Positions 1 through 12,075 are shown, counted from the stretch's first letter. The stretch is DNA of 64,000 nt from Umbelopsis ramanniana AG (GCF_025399195.1 NW_026252095.1:416884-480883), one strand, 5' to 3'. Made by a program: numbers and translations. Notes: generated by a model not told the origin, from the sequence alone.

Positions 1-757
1 CAAGATAACCTGTTGCTAATCATGTCGATCACCGATTGAATTGGCCCCCCCCGCCATCTTTTTCCAGTGCACGAAAGGGGTACCGTAATAACGAATAGAA
101 CCTATGGCGTCATCGCACCGCACCGCACCCTCTATCTACCCTTTTTTTTCACTTTTATGTGTCGCTCACTAAGCTGCAGTTTTCCTCGATCCATCCAACA
201 GCTGTGTTTCCGAGATTCACGTTCTGAAACAAATAAATGAAAGCGGATCGCGCAGACGTGCTTCAGACCAGCAACGTGTTCTATTTTTGATCCCAGCTGT
301 GTCTTCCATACCGCGGCGAAAGCAACAGATGAATACCGTATCATTCAAGGGCAGAGTGGTTGTGCAGGGAGGCGACAAGACAACCATGCTGCAGGGTGCG
401 ATCGATGCTAAAGGAGGTCAAGCACGCGATAACTAGCCTCATAGTTGGTAAGCAACTGTGTGTTTATATAGAATGTGAATGGCTCAATCTTGAACCCACA
501 CTGGATTTTTTTTTTATTCGTCTGGGCTACGGGGGAAAAAAATAAACATACAAATGTCAAAAGAGGAGTACTATCAATGACATTGGAGTTGGTGATATGA
601 GAAGGAGTGAGGGGTTTGATTGAGTTGTTGCATTGCGTTGCGTTGAGCTGGTCGTTGACTGGCCAGCGCAAAGGTATAGTACATCATGAAGAAAGGGGAA
701 GATTTGGATCAACAGGGTAACCAACAGTTTAGAAAAGACAATCTGGGAGGGGGCAGG
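1..757. other. Left-end stretch without a recognised gene
   Basis: I see no convincing coding exon, tRNA or repeat here. Short open frames on both strands have no domain-like composition and no matching splice sites. The part next to 757 is the 3' flank of the minus-strand EXORDIUM-like gene. Confidence 0.5.
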
Positions 758-1919
758 CTATTGTCCCAATGAGCATTGGTTGGCATTCTTGTCCCAAATC
801 GTCTGGACAAGGTACTGACTTCCTTCCATTTCAATGTTGTAGCTCGCGTTGCTTCCAGCCACTTGCTTGTAAGCACCAAACCATTGCTGCATAGACACAC
901 CTGAACCTGAGCACAAGTCTCCAAGTTCAATCTCAGTAGGAGGCGAAGTGGTACTATCCTGGGTGACCCAAGCATTGTTACGGGGATCAGTGAGGATATC
1001 TTGAAGTTCATGGGAGAAAATTGTGATAGCAGCATCGATACTTGGGCTGCCGTTGGGTGATGAATTGGCATTGATAGGTGGAATGCAGCTAAAACGAAAA
1101 ATTGGGTTAACCTATTTGATCTTTCCGACTCAAAAAAAATAATTATAGTATCGTACTTGTTAGGGCATAGACCAGGATAACCAATAAAGATCCATTGATA
1201 GTTGTCGGTATGGTAATTGTAACCACAGTGCTTGGTACAGAAATCAGAGTCCTGAACGTTGCTACCGGCCAAAATGACATAAATGCCATTGGGATCGATG
1301 GAGTTGGTGGTGCTCAAGTAACCGGATTTGACGGCTTCGGTGATGATGGTTTCATGCACAGTAATATCGGTCAAGTTGAGTTGTTGACTACCAGTATCAC
1401 TGACACCAGCGTAGAGCTTTAACGGTCCAGTGACCGAAGCGCCCGAGTTGTCGGTATATTCACTGACTAAAATAACCGTAAAATGTAAATTACAAGTACT
1501 CTACGATCTACCTTCAAGCCGATACTTACGAGTCTTGAACCAGCCGGAACTAGAAATATTGCTTGCAAAGTTCATGAATGTGATTTGATCGTGTTGCGAC
1601 TGTTCTGAACTCCAATCACCGTAAAAGATCAAATAGACTAAATATGAAAGTTAGACAAGCGTTTGAGAATAACGAGATAATGTTTTGCTGATATCGAGTA
1701 GGAAACGGCCCAGAAAAAAAACGAAAGCGTACCATTAATCTCTCCAGAAAGAACGTTTCCTCCCTGATTGGACAAATTGTACTTGGCGGATGAAGTACCG
1801 CTAGGAGTTGGGGTGGATGAGGTTTGTGATGGAGCAGCTGATGACGATGGATCTTGAGCTACGACAGTAGTAGCCAAAGCAGCTACAATGCCAACAGCGA
1901 GCGACACAATGTTGACCAT
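758..1919 (-). CDS. EXORDIUM/PHI-1-like secreted protein
   Basis: Four exons in frame: 1919-1733, 1637-1530, 1466-1157 and 1088-758, giving 311 residues. The start at 1919 opens a signal peptide that ends in a VVAQ-like cleavage region, then a Ser/Thr/Pro-rich linker. After it comes the family pattern: a GG(N)VLSGEINVYLIFYGDW-type opening, a SGWFKTLSEYTDNSG segment, a GIYVILAGSNV strand, the FCTKHCGY..H cysteine motif, a CP..C pair and a C-terminal Cys. These are hallmarks of the phosphate-induced/EXORDIUM family, best known from plant cell-wall growth control and also present in early-diverging fungi. I infer an extracellular or wall protein; its biochemical activity is unknown in the family. 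All three introns have GT-AG ends. Family assignment is strong, function is open. Confidence 0.85.
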
Positions 1920-2047
1920 TGAATGAACAGAGTTGAGAAAGGCGTAGTCTGTGAGGCTGGGTTGTGCCTTAGAATATTATGGCCGAAATGAAGTCAATAT
2001 GATTGGCTGGTGCCTCAGGCCCGCTAAATTTAGATATTTATTACTTT

Positions 2048-2776
2048 TCATCGACACATTGAATCATACAAGTCTTGACCAACACTAATAACATTGGCAT
2101 GGTATTCATTTTGATCTTCTATGGCTTCCTTGGCAGCGTTTGTCCATATTTTACACGGACTGTCTCCATCTAAGTCTGGCTTCGGTAGCTGACCCCATAA
2201 TAAAAGCCGGTTCCCTTATGCGAATGGAAAAATTTTACAAGTCAGTCAGGCAGGCTGGCAGAGGCTGAGCTCCACAAACAATCTGCGCCCCACTCTGACT
2301 TACCTATACCATTCAACCGATCAGCAGCAACAACGCCTTCCGTCCGAAACATCCAAAAGTGCCCGTTGTTGCAAGAATGTAAGCACACCTGGCAAGGCAT
2401 GGTGATATGATATCCAATAGCATTACCACTAACACATAGTCAGTACAGGCGTTATTATGCCAAGAAAACTGTCAAAGCCTTACCATGTTAAACACGCTAT
2501 ATCGCGGATTTTACAACTGCACATGTTCGTTTTGTAATCTGTCCCAACCAGCTGCACACTTCGCCACCGTATACATATAAGTTAGTCAATGAGGCTGGGA
2601 ACGGATCAAGGGTGGGTTACTACGTACGAGGAAGGCGGGATATCGGTGGAATACAGCTCCACAGTCATGTCGGCTAGTAACATCGCCTTCATACCTCGCT
2701 TGCATACGTGCATGGAACAAAACCGGCAACTGAGCATGCAAACCGTTTTATGTCGAAACTGGTCATTGATGGCCAT
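2048..2776 (-). CDS. FAM72 family protein
   Basis: This gene only appears after splicing four exons: 2776-2624, 2551-2484, 2428-2304 and 2214-2048, all with GT-AG introns and matching phases, giving 170 residues (human FAM72A has 149). The order of conserved blocks matches FAM72: an N-terminal CxxC pair, RGMKAMLLAD, the STDIPP block, CSCKIRDIACL, CGNAIGYH, a CxxC pair, CNNGHFWMF, and a late LLLWGQLP block. In mammals FAM72A binds the uracil DNA glycosylase UNG2 and lowers its level; whether the fungal protein does so is unknown. A longer reading from 2824 would add a signal-peptide-like leader, but the human protein has nothing matching it, so I chose the ATG at 2776. The cysteine pairs suggest a zinc-binding, intracellular protein. 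Confidence 0.88.
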
Positions 2777-3005
2777 GTTGGTTGGTGAGGCTGTAAAGAA
2801 GAGAGCTAACAAGAAAACCTTCAAGTAATTAGTTCGATGGTTGATTAATTTTCGTTTCCTTTATTTTTTAATATAAGACAAGCAAAGATTTCGAGCTTAT
2901 AACACTTGAAGCAATAAATTTCCTTCACGGCTGGTCGGAGACGTGCGCGATGACTGCTACCAGGACCCCCATTCACCAACTTGTTTTTATATATTTCCTG
3001 TGTTG

Positions 3006-4682
3006 TTATTTGGCCGCTCGTGCAAATTTCCACCCCTTCCCTTGGACCGGCCAAGGTGGGGTCTCACTTCTGACGGCCTGCCATATTTTCATTTCCTGAT
3101 CATCATCTACAATAGGATATGCAATGGCAGGGCTTGGTACAGGCGTGATGGGCGATTTGGATTTTCGAGCGTGGCTACCGCCAAAGGTAGGTGTAAAAGT
3201 TCCCGACAGCCGAATGTTGACTTTCTCTATGGCTCGACTAGCAAGGTTGCCTTTTTGTTTCCACAGTGCAGGTGACCTTCTGGGTGGAATGGGAAAAGCA
3301 GAAGGCGTAGGGGTAATGGAATTGTCGTATGACTCGGTGGTGTGGTTGGTATGCCAGTAAGGATAGACTTCGTCCAAGGCAGGAACCGGTTTCTCTTCTT
3401 CCTGGACATCCTTATTGTTTGCTTGTTGTTCTCGTCTCCACCATGCTAGTTGTCGTTGATAGAAACTTTTGGCTGCAGCTGGGTCGTCGAAGTGCAGGTC
3501 TCCCAAATCCTGATGTTGCCGACGACGTCGTTGTCGAAGCACCAAAAAAATACCAATGGAGGTCATCACAAAGACAAATAAAATGCAACCCACGATAGCC
3601 CATTGCCATGGAGGCAAGGTGTTGTTTGCGGATTCATTGGACAGGCAGTGCCCATTTTGACACTTTTGTGACTCACACTGGCGATCTTGAAGACAGCCTT
3701 GGCCGCTGGACAGCGTATTTTGACAAATACCGACGCCGTTCAGTGCAGAACAATACGTCCCCGATGTGCAGTTATCATGTACATTACTAATGAAGGGGCC
3801 ACCAAATGATATACTACAGAAGGATTTTTTTAGTTTAAAAGCAAAAAGAAAATCGGTGATACTTGAATAAAGAAAAAAAAGCAACACATCTTACCTTTCC
3901 GTACTACATATTTGATTGAGCTGTGCTGTTTTAGCCGAGCAAACAGAGTTGAGGCAGATCGACAAAGTTCCCGAACACTCATCGTCTCTTCCCTAAAAGA
4001 GAAGTGACCATACCGGTTTGTGACTCTATTGACAGATATATTTGGAACAAGCTTTCAACGCAGCTTACCGTATCGCAAGCCGATCCTATAGCGAGCAATG
4101 GTTGACAAGATAGTTGAGAGTTGGGACAATATGTGGTAGAATTGCAGGGTACTGGCGGGTTATGGGTGGCGTTATCCCCTACATGCATGGCCGTAAATCG
4201 AAGTCAGTGACATGTCCATATATATTAAAAGATACCTCTTAGGTCAAGTAACCAAAAGCCGTGTAGAGAGAAAAAGAAAATATTTACAGCCAAGCGTGAT
4301 CCCCAAAATGGTACATGATCGCCATTGGCATGAATTCGAATCAGGATCGCAAGAACTAGAAAACAGAACGGAAACAGAAAATAGTTTAGTTCAGACGCAA
4401 TGGCATTTCTGTACTTAAGATAGCTCACTGACAGCATGGAACTGTTGCAGGAATCTTGGTATAAGGTGCTATTTGACCAAGTGGTTGGAGGGGTACATGA
4501 AGACCTTTTTGAGAGCAACTGATTAGAGTCCATTTATCATACGAATTTTATTATTTTGCATCACATTGCTTGTACTGTTATATTCGAATTTTATCTCACC
4601 CTATAGTTGCTGCCATAGTATATAAAGCTGAATTGAGGATGACCAAAATGACAGGAAATGGGAGACCAACCAGTGGCGACAT
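3006..4682 (-). CDS. Cysteine-rich single-pass membrane protein, Dickkopf-like
   Basis: I place six exons: 4682-4600, 4504-4415, 4355-4315, 4178-4069, 3992-3895 and 3813-3006, totalling 409 residues with consistent phases. A signal peptide (start MSPLVGLPFPVILVIL) is followed by an extracellular part of about 190 residues with many cysteines and N-glycosylation sequons, including CNSTTYC and a CLQDRQCESQKCQNGHC stretch that resembles the Dickkopf N-terminal fold. A transmembrane helix lies near residues 212-235, followed by an arginine cluster (RQRRRRQ) that fixes the tail in the cytosol. The roughly 170-residue tail is rich in Pro, Ser and Thr. Such receptors-in-shape are common in Mucorales; no ligand is known. 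The first two introns are the least certain because exons 2 and 3 are short. Confidence 0.7.
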
Positions 4683-5050
4683 GAAAAAAAGAAGGGGGGA
4701 GTAGATGAAGGAAAGAAAAGTAAAAGATTATTGCTGCAGCTTTATTAAAAGGACTGGTTTTATGATTCGCATCACTTCGGTACAGTTTCCGAACCAAGCT
4801 TGACATGCGGCCACATCAAAGTAGCATTGCATGTATTTTTTCTTCTTTTTTGTTTATAAACTTGCCATCATTATGACTATTCCTTTTTTTTTCACAGATT
4901 TCACTCATTTCGTCACCTGTTTTATAGAAAGTAATTGTAGACAATAATAAATTGAGCTATAGGTATAATGCACATGTTCACACTTCATTCACCGTCTCAA
5001 CGATGGCCGGCCGCTAATACAGTACGATCGAGACGGGACCAGTATATCTA
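4683..5050. other. Intergenic, promoter side of the cysteine-rich membrane protein gene
   Basis: AT-rich spacer between the start of one minus-strand gene and the end of the next. It has T and A runs but no coding signal or RNA gene that I can see. Confidence 0.5.
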
Positions 5051-6330
5051 TTAAGTTGCGCTGAAGGGACACATAAATCCTCCAGCAGGTGGAGTTAGAG
5101 TAATGGTAGGGGTGTATCCAAAATAACTTAGACCCCAAATATGAATGGTGATTCCAAAGTCAACTTCCAGTGGTTGAGTGGTGTTTGATTTTGGGCCTGG
5201 ACCACAGGAAGCCAATATCTGGTTCATCACAGCATCATCGGGCTTGGCTTGATAATTGATATCAATGGGCAGCGTCATCTTGTATTGAGAGACCGGCCTC
5301 AACACGACATTGCTTTGTTGGCCACGACCAAAGATGGTACCGGTCAGTGAATGTCGTACGAACGTGTCTATGACAACAGCCGTAACAGGAACATAGTTGT
5401 TTCGATTATCAGTGGCAATATCTAGGTCCCACGATGCCATATAGGTGGTGGCAGAAGGATTATAGGTGACAGTCGGACCTACAACCAGAGAGGCACCTTG
5501 GATTTGCAGTAGAGGGAGTCGGGGCCAAATAAACGCCAGAGTGATCGATATGCAGACAATAAGGCCGAACAATACAATGACAATAGAAGACCGTGTGCAT
5601 GAGCTGCACATCCATCGCCGTTTCTGAACAAAGAATCCTTTTTTGCCAAATAGTCCTTTTTCACGATCAAAGCCATCCTCATTCTTATTTTCTTGGTCTG
5701 CATCGATGGATGCCTTTGATATCGTCGACGTCTCGCTCTCATGGTCTTGCGTTGGAGGTGCCGATGAATGTTCCTCTGCTAATGGTTTTATGTCAAACAG
5801 ATGCGTTTCAATCTTGGTTTCCGGAAATGAAGTAAATAGCGTCAGGTCGTCGTTGCTAAGATATACTATTTTGTTCGACGGTGTGTCTTCCAGATTGTCG
5901 TTCTTTTGAGCGTCTGTGGGACTCACAGCTATGCAATAAAACGGGTTAGCTTAATGATCATCAATATATATATTCTACTGTACTATTTCTTTACAGATCA
6001 TTGCCAGCGGTACATACCTCGCTGTTGCTCTGGTGACGATATGTATTTCTCCCATGCTGGATTTTCATGTCGTTCTTCAACGGCTACGGGTGGCCCAACC
6101 CCTTTCACGTGGCCATGCTGATTATTTTCTGGAAGACTTGACTCCTTGCCCTTAGTTTCATTACCCTCCTTCGTTGATAGAACATCGTTTGCCGTAGGTG
6201 ACTCATTCTTTTGATTTGCCAATCCATCAGCACTGCCATCTGAGTTGATGGTGGTGGGCTCAGCCGCTTGGGATCTGTCCGCAGTGTGGGCTGTGGCATT
6301 GCTGGTGCCTTCTTTGTTCAAATATGACAT
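5051..6330 (-). CDS. Type II membrane protein with LEA/WHy-like lumenal domain
   Basis: Two exons, 6330-6018 and 5928-5051, give 396 residues. The first ATG of the frame is at 6330. The first ~215 residues are acidic, low-complexity and likely cytosolic. One transmembrane helix (SIVIVLFGLIVCISITLAF) lies near residues 217-240, preceded by Arg, Lys and Cys residues, as in a type II anchor. The C-terminal ~150 residues have alternating hydrophobic strands (ASWDLDIATDNRNNYVPV, TGTIFGRGQQSNVVLRPV) that resemble the LEA-2/WHy beta-sandwich found in plant NDR1/HIN1-like proteins and in fungal vacuolar membrane proteins. The resemblance is structural pattern only and I name no orthologue. The cysteine pair next to the helix could be palmitoylated, which is inference. 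Confidence 0.7.
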
Positions 6331-6718
6331 GACCCACACAAGAAAGACAAATGAATCAGTAAGAGGATAGAATGTTGAGTGGAATGGAAATCAGTGATAA
6401 AAAAATCAAGGCTGGTGCTGTACAAGTAAGATTAGTTTCCGCTATTGTATGGCCAGAAACAAAATAATGTATTTATTAGGCAGCATTCACCACTCGAAAA
6501 ATAAAAATAAATAAAGTTTTCAAGTATGATTTATTGTTATCGCAGGAATGTTGGAATTGTCCTGCCCCAAGACGGGAGATACAGTAAAAGGGATTGGCTG
6601 AGGAAAAAAAATGGATGACGCGGATTCTAGGTTCGTGGTATGGCCATTGAACAGTATGTGCGATGCAGCTGACTGTTCAACAGGGATGCTCTTGGTTAAA
6701 GCAACCAATAGGTGTATC
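6331..6718. other. Intergenic spacer
   Basis: This holds the upstream region of the type II membrane protein gene and the 3' end of the mannosyltransferase gene. It is AT-rich and I see no gene. Confidence 0.5.
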
Positions 6719-8374
6719 TTACAATTTCTTGTAAGCAAATGGCTTAGTCTCTTGTTTTAGTTGGTCCATAGACCACTTGTAATTGGGAGCAATCTTAGCC
6801 ATACGAGGATTGCATTGCCAAGTGCCTGTTTCTGTTCAAGATGTTGGTAAATGGTGTCATGGATGAAGTCAGCGATCAACCCCACTTACCAAAAGTCTTT
6901 GTAGGGTCGCAATTGCACTTGGATTTCATCTCAGGCTCGGTTGGGCAGTGCATAAAAGGAGGATGCTAGAATGACGGAGGCGTTAGGAAAAAAGAACAAT
7001 TATAAATGATTCCTATTGCTTTGACTTACGGTGTAGCCAATGTCGTTGAAGAAATGAACTTCGCTCTCTTTAAGCATAAGAGCTACTGCAACAGAGTGAA
7101 CTGGAGCATCTCCCCATCTACATGAAGAAAAAATTAGTTGTGTGAGCTTAAAGATGAGTATGCTCATCACAGGGGTGACTGACCTTTCGTAGAAGAAGCC
7201 ACCGGACTTGTCTAAATGCTCGAAATAGGATACGTATTGCTCTGATCGTAGCCAGTTCAAGTCACCGACCTCAAAGTTGCTCCAGAAGTGGCAAAAGTTG
7301 TATGTCTCATTTTTGTCGTCGTCGTGTATCCATTTTGAAATACTGCTGTTGCCTGTTGTCATCCATTCGGGGTGTTGCTTCATCCAATCAACAACGGTGT
7401 GCCAGAAGGTTTGTAAGGTGTTTGGGTAGTCAGTTAAGGAGAGAGTCCAGCCTAGAAAGGATAGAGACGGGTCAGCGAAAATAATTAATATGCGGTATAT
7501 GCTTGCTTCTGATCATACCATATTTGTACTTCTTGGCAGCCATTAAACCAAAGACATCATAGTCAATATCACAGTGATAGCTGACACCCGGCTCGACACG
7601 CCAGTAGTACTGATAGTCCATCATCAAAGGATGTCTGAAAAAGTAGCCTGACTGGAATCTAATCATTCCAGAATGCAAGGTTGTTGGTCGTTAGATTGTG
7701 GTGATCACTTTCATCTCCCTTTGCCCAGACCTTTGACGATTCATGCTTCCTACCTGCACATATGTCGATAACTTTCGCTGTCTGCATATGGAACACCGTC
7801 CTTAACAGCTTTTGCACGACCATCAGCAGCTTTCTTTTGATCGACCCAATCAGGATATCCCCACATGTCCTTATCGACAAAGCCGAACTTCACTTCGGAT
7901 TCAGTGAGGTTGAGAATGGTGTTTATGAATTCCTCAGTGAAGTGAGCATCGTTTAAAATGACGTATGGGTAATGATACTTCGAATTGAACACCTTCTCGA
8001 GCTGTGTTATGGACTGGACCAAGCCGCCTGCTTCACTGTTGCGTGCAAGAATAATGAAAGTGGCATTTGCCGTGCCAATTTGTTTCTTATATTTCCTAAT
8101 CGATTTACCACCGGCCAGGATATAAGAGGGATTGACAGCAAAAGGAATGCTACCCATATTCTTGACCATAGCTTGTTCCACCGTTGGGGCTAATGAAGAC
8201 GCGAGGCAGAGTCAGAAAAATGTAAGATGCATCGTATTAGGTTGATTATCGTAACATGTTACCAAAAATCTTGATGGCAGGCGCACTTTCCTGCTGGTGG
8301 GTAACCGCAGCCAAGACATACCCAGATAAGGCCACCAACGTCAATAGGGCTTTGAGCCCGTTGTTGAATATCAT
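6719..8374 (-). CDS. GT15 alpha-1,2-mannosyltransferase (KRE2/MNT1 family)
   Basis: Seven exons: 8374-8263, 8189-7754, 7658-7519, 7451-7184, 7117-7030, 6965-6890 and 6831-6719; 410 residues, all phases match. An N-terminal hydrophobic segment (LKALLTLVALSGYVLAAV) serves as Golgi signal anchor or signal peptide. The catalytic domain shows family blocks in order: ATFIILARNSE, the YRHMCRFQSGYFFRHPL block, YYWRVEPGVSYHCDIDYD (metal/nucleotide-sugar region), and NFCHFWSNFEVGDLNWLRSE, which contains the conserved catalytic Glu. A cysteine-rich end (KCNCDP, WQCNPRM) is also typical. These enzymes add alpha-1,2-mannose to O- and N-linked glycans using GDP-mannose in the Golgi lumen. The length fits the family (about 400). 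Confidence 0.95.
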
Positions 8375-9494
8375 TGTCTTGAATGAGATAGAAACTGGAT
8401 AAAGAGAGGAATCGCTCCAAAGTGGCTCTATTCATAGTATTTTGAACCGTCGTAATAACGATAAGTAAGATCAATGTGATTACCGTTTTGTATACAAGGG
8501 GGTGTGTGTACTGAGCACAATTAGGAAAGATTGGTCTATTGAACTGATAGAAGAAAAACTAAACCGGTACATGGCGGCTTTTCACCATGATTAATGAATA
8601 TGCAGCTAACGGTTACTAGTATTAATTAATATGGAAGCCCACGGCCCCTGAAAGGCGAAATTGTTTATATTATCCCAACTCACTTGATAAGGCCAATGAC
8701 CGCTGAGCCAAAAAATAGGATCCTTCACATAATATGGATTATGGCATGTAATTGAAGGAGGTATTGAGCGGCAATAAACGACGAAGATTTTTGGACTGGG
8801 TTCATAGCCATCGTATTACAGACATGTGAGCAACTACGTTGTTTTTTTATTATTATCAAAAAACCTATTAGGCTTCTGCAAAATTGATATAAAGAGGTCG
8901 CACTGATATATGAGCGACTGAAGATGATAGAGTGACTGGGTCATCGTGAGTTATACCAAACATCTTACGACATAAGAAGTACCCAGTGAACTTTTACCGA
9001 GCCGCAGGCAGATGTTTGATGGATTATACACCTGGCCCCAATTTTGTTTGGAGTGCAGCAAAGGCAAAAAAGAGACAAGTAAATGGAATGTCATACCTGA
9101 GAATCGTTGCTTATTGTTACGTGTTAATGTGACTGGAAAAGGACTATGAGCGATTGTCAAAAAGTTACTTCAGTTGTGCTATCAGAAACGTCGCGGTGCA
9201 CTGGTGGCAAAATCATGATGTTTTAGCAAACAACTGATTTTACAACGCTTTGAACAATGTTAATGAGTAATGATGATATGCGATGGATGATAGAGACGAA
9301 GTATTTGTCTGCAACAATCAGGAAGTTACTGGCAAATTGGAACATTGCCATGAAGAAACGTGACGTGTGACTCCGCCAAATTTGGAAATCGGATAGTACC
9401 GCTTGCCAGCCAGCCAGCGGCAAGTGGGGCTCAAGGTCAAAGGGGGCCATGCAGCGGCGAAACCTTGCACCGACCTCTTTCTTCTACAGTCGTA
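8375..9494. other. Intergenic, promoter region of eL18 gene
   Basis: About 1.1 kb without a supported gene. The right end carries the eL18 5' region: a C-rich segment followed by CTCTTTCTTCTACAG just before the start codon. A short inverted pair CTTGCC/GGCAAG lies near 9402-9423. No tRNA found. Confidence 0.5.
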
Positions 9495-10462
9495 ATGGTA
9501 TGAATTGATTGCATCGATATGGATCATAGATAGATGGATGAATGCAACGCTCGATGGATGAAGGTCGTTTACAACCACTCGACCAAGTGAGAATACATTG
9601 GAGGTGGAATTGTCGACATTTCTTCTGCTTGAACATTTTCAAGGCAATGAGCACAGGGGAATCTACTTACCTACCATTCAACTGTACACCACTTCCCCGG
9701 CATCAACAACACCCATTCGACATTAAACACCATTCTCTCATTGCTCTACAGTCCAGTGGCCTTTAAACTAACGATGCTCTTGTTCTTTCCATTTAGGGTA
9801 TCGATATCAAGAGACACCACGTCAAGAACGGCCACAGACAGGCTCCCAAGTCTCAGGACGTCTACTTGGCTCTCTTGGTCAAGGTATGTACTGCGGTTTT
9901 GAGTGGTGTTGTATATCGAATGTGACTAACTGATTCTTTTATCCTGTTTTATCCAATGTTCTTGCCCATTTCACTTTCATTCCAATACTTACGACATTAG
10001 CTTTACCGCTTCCTTGCTCGCCGTACCGACGCCAACTTCAACAAGGTTGTCCTTAAGCGTCTCTTTATGTCCCGCATTCACCGACCTCCCGTCTCTATCT
10101 CCCGCATTGTTCGCCACACCAAGGCCCAAGAGGGTAAGACCGTTGTCGTTGTTGGTACCATCACTGATGACTCTCGCTTGTTGGAGGTCCCCAAGCTCTC
10201 CATTGCTGCCCTTCGTTTCACCAAGACCGCTAAGGCTCGCATCATCAAGGCCGGTGGTGAAGTCCTCACCCTTGATCAGCTTGCTCTTCGTGCTCCCACT
10301 GGTTCCAACACCGTCCTCCTCCGTGGTGCCGTCAACGCTCGTGAAGCCGTCAAGCATTTCGGTATGGGTCCCCACAAGAACAAGAAGCCTTATGTTCGCA
10401 GCAAGGGCCGCAAGTTCGAAAAGGCTCGTGGCAAGCGTTCATCTCGCGGCTTCAAGGTTTAA
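9495..10462 (+). CDS. RPL18: 60S ribosomal protein eL18
   Basis: Three exons: the ATG alone (9495-9497), then 9797-9883 and 10001-10462, giving 183 residues. After the ATG the second exon opens [15 protein letters not shown] and continues with [11 protein letters not shown], then [14 protein letters not shown] and the long conserved body ending SSRGFKV. This is eL18 of the large ribosomal subunit; human L18 has 188 residues. The first intron of about 300 nt begins exactly after the start codon (ATG|GTATGA), a layout common in ribosomal protein genes. The second exon has no ATG of its own, which supports this start. Codon use is strongly biased to C-ending codons (GTC, ATC, AAG, CGC), unlike neighbouring genes, as expected for high expression. 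Confidence 0.97.
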
Positions 10463-10725
10463 AAACATTACTCAATGTCTCAGCCATCCTATTATGCAAC
10501 CCAAAAATACAAACAATGAACATTTTTTTTCCACCATACTTTGGCGACTTTTTTGTTTTTTCCCCCAACTTTTACAGTTTTCTCTGCTCCATGCAATGCG
10601 ATGGGTCTCCTTCCTACTTGTCATTCGATCATGACATTATATAAAAAAAACCATTCCAAATTTACTGGGAGTATTTTTGTTGAATGTAAAGAAAGAGGGT
10701 GGTATGATACAAGCAGTCTGGGTCA

Positions 10726-12075
10726 TTAAGCGAAATATTGTAATTCTAAGCCAACTGATCGAATGGGGTTGGTGCGATTGCTAAGATCACCAGTGATACC
10801 TAGACTGAATAACAGATTTTTGAAGCGTCCTTCCCACATCAATGCAACGCCTTGAGCGAGTCCAAAGCGAGCTTTGACTAGGCCCTCTAGTTTCGTGACA
10901 CCGTCTGATTCTTCCATCACATCCGACACCACAATATGTCCAGTCTCAGCGGCGTGTTGCTCGACTGACTTGACATCCTCAGCTAGTTTCATCTTGGCCA
11001 TGGCGTTGTGCGCACTCCTCCATTCGAACCCTACTGCTAAGTCACTTTCATAGCTGTAAATGCTGAATTCAAATCGCGAGCAAAGTACGAGTTCATCCGA
11101 CACTTGAGCTACGTATGCTGTAGACATGTGGCCGACAATAGGGTTGAGGGTATAGGTGACGCTGATGGGTGGTACGGAAGATGCTGGTAGCGTTTGGTAT
11201 CGCAGGCCAGTTGAGACTAAAGGAAAAGACAGTGTCAGAATGCGGCACCCCAGATACGCAATTCCTTCTGTGTATACACATGTACTTACAGCCGCCACTT
11301 TTATCCAGTATGCCATAATACAATTCAGCTCCAGCTGACCATTGACCATTGGCGAACCGGTCGTGACCAAAATTATATAATCCTCGAAGTCCTAGCAAGC
11401 CATCATCCGTCGTGTAGGAGAACTCGGTACAGTGACGACCGACATCTCGCTGCAACTGCATACCAATCTAACCAATTTTTCAATTGAGAGTTAATTGACC
11501 ATGTTGAGAGACTCTTTACCCTCCAATATATCATACTTACCAAGGATGCGCCTTGTTTGCGCGGGTCATTGAACGCGGTAATAATATACTGTGTGGTCTC
11601 TGACAAGCGGCGAGAATACACAGCTTCGAGATTTCCTCCGGGCAAAAACATACGTCCATACACCAAGTAGTCTAGTAAACATGGGTGGGAGAGGTTAAAG
11701 AACCGCCGAATTTTAACTGTACTCTCAACAGTCCGTACCTTGAGTATTCTCTGGGCGATACTTTGTGAGTGGTTTAGACGATCGTATACTATTTAATGTT
11801 TCTCTGAAATCAACCGTAGCACTGGTATCAACGTCCAAAGGTCTTGAGGTATAGAGGTACCCCATGCTTCCGTTCAAAGATGGAAGTGCGTCAATGGTGT
11901 AAGAAGGCTTGAACACTTGTGATGGCAGTTTGGACATCACCAGCGAGATGCCATGAGGGACGGTGAAGTCAAGCATAGAGCGAGACCAAGCACATAGGTT
12001 TGAATATTGATTTTCCTCGTTCCATCCTGAAGCCCTATAGTAGCGCCTCAGGCAATATTCCATAAAGTCATACAT
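10726..12075 (-). CDS. MDM10: Mitochondrial outer membrane beta-barrel MDM10 (ERMES subunit)
   Basis: Four exons: 12075-11739, 11671-11541, 11467-11290 and 11216-10726; 378 residues. The opening MYDFMEYCLRRYYRASGWN is the typical Mdm10 N-terminus, followed by YSNLCAWSRSMLDFTVPHG, KLPS, and LNGSMGYLYTS, all recognised family blocks. The rest alternates short hydrophobic strands as in a porin-like 19-strand barrel. The barrel ends in a C-terminal aromatic beta-signal (GLELQYFA). Mdm10 anchors the ER-mitochondria encounter structure with Mmm1, Mdm12 and Mdm34 and also joins the SAM complex to assist Tom40 assembly. There is a low-homology loop with acidic residues near the C-terminal third. The call is firm from the N-terminal block and the overall length. 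Confidence 0.93.

Noticed and set aside
5395-5415. Minus-strand CTGATAATCGAAAC resembling a fused hammerhead core
   Set aside because: There is no room for stem II between the two core parts and it is coding sequence.
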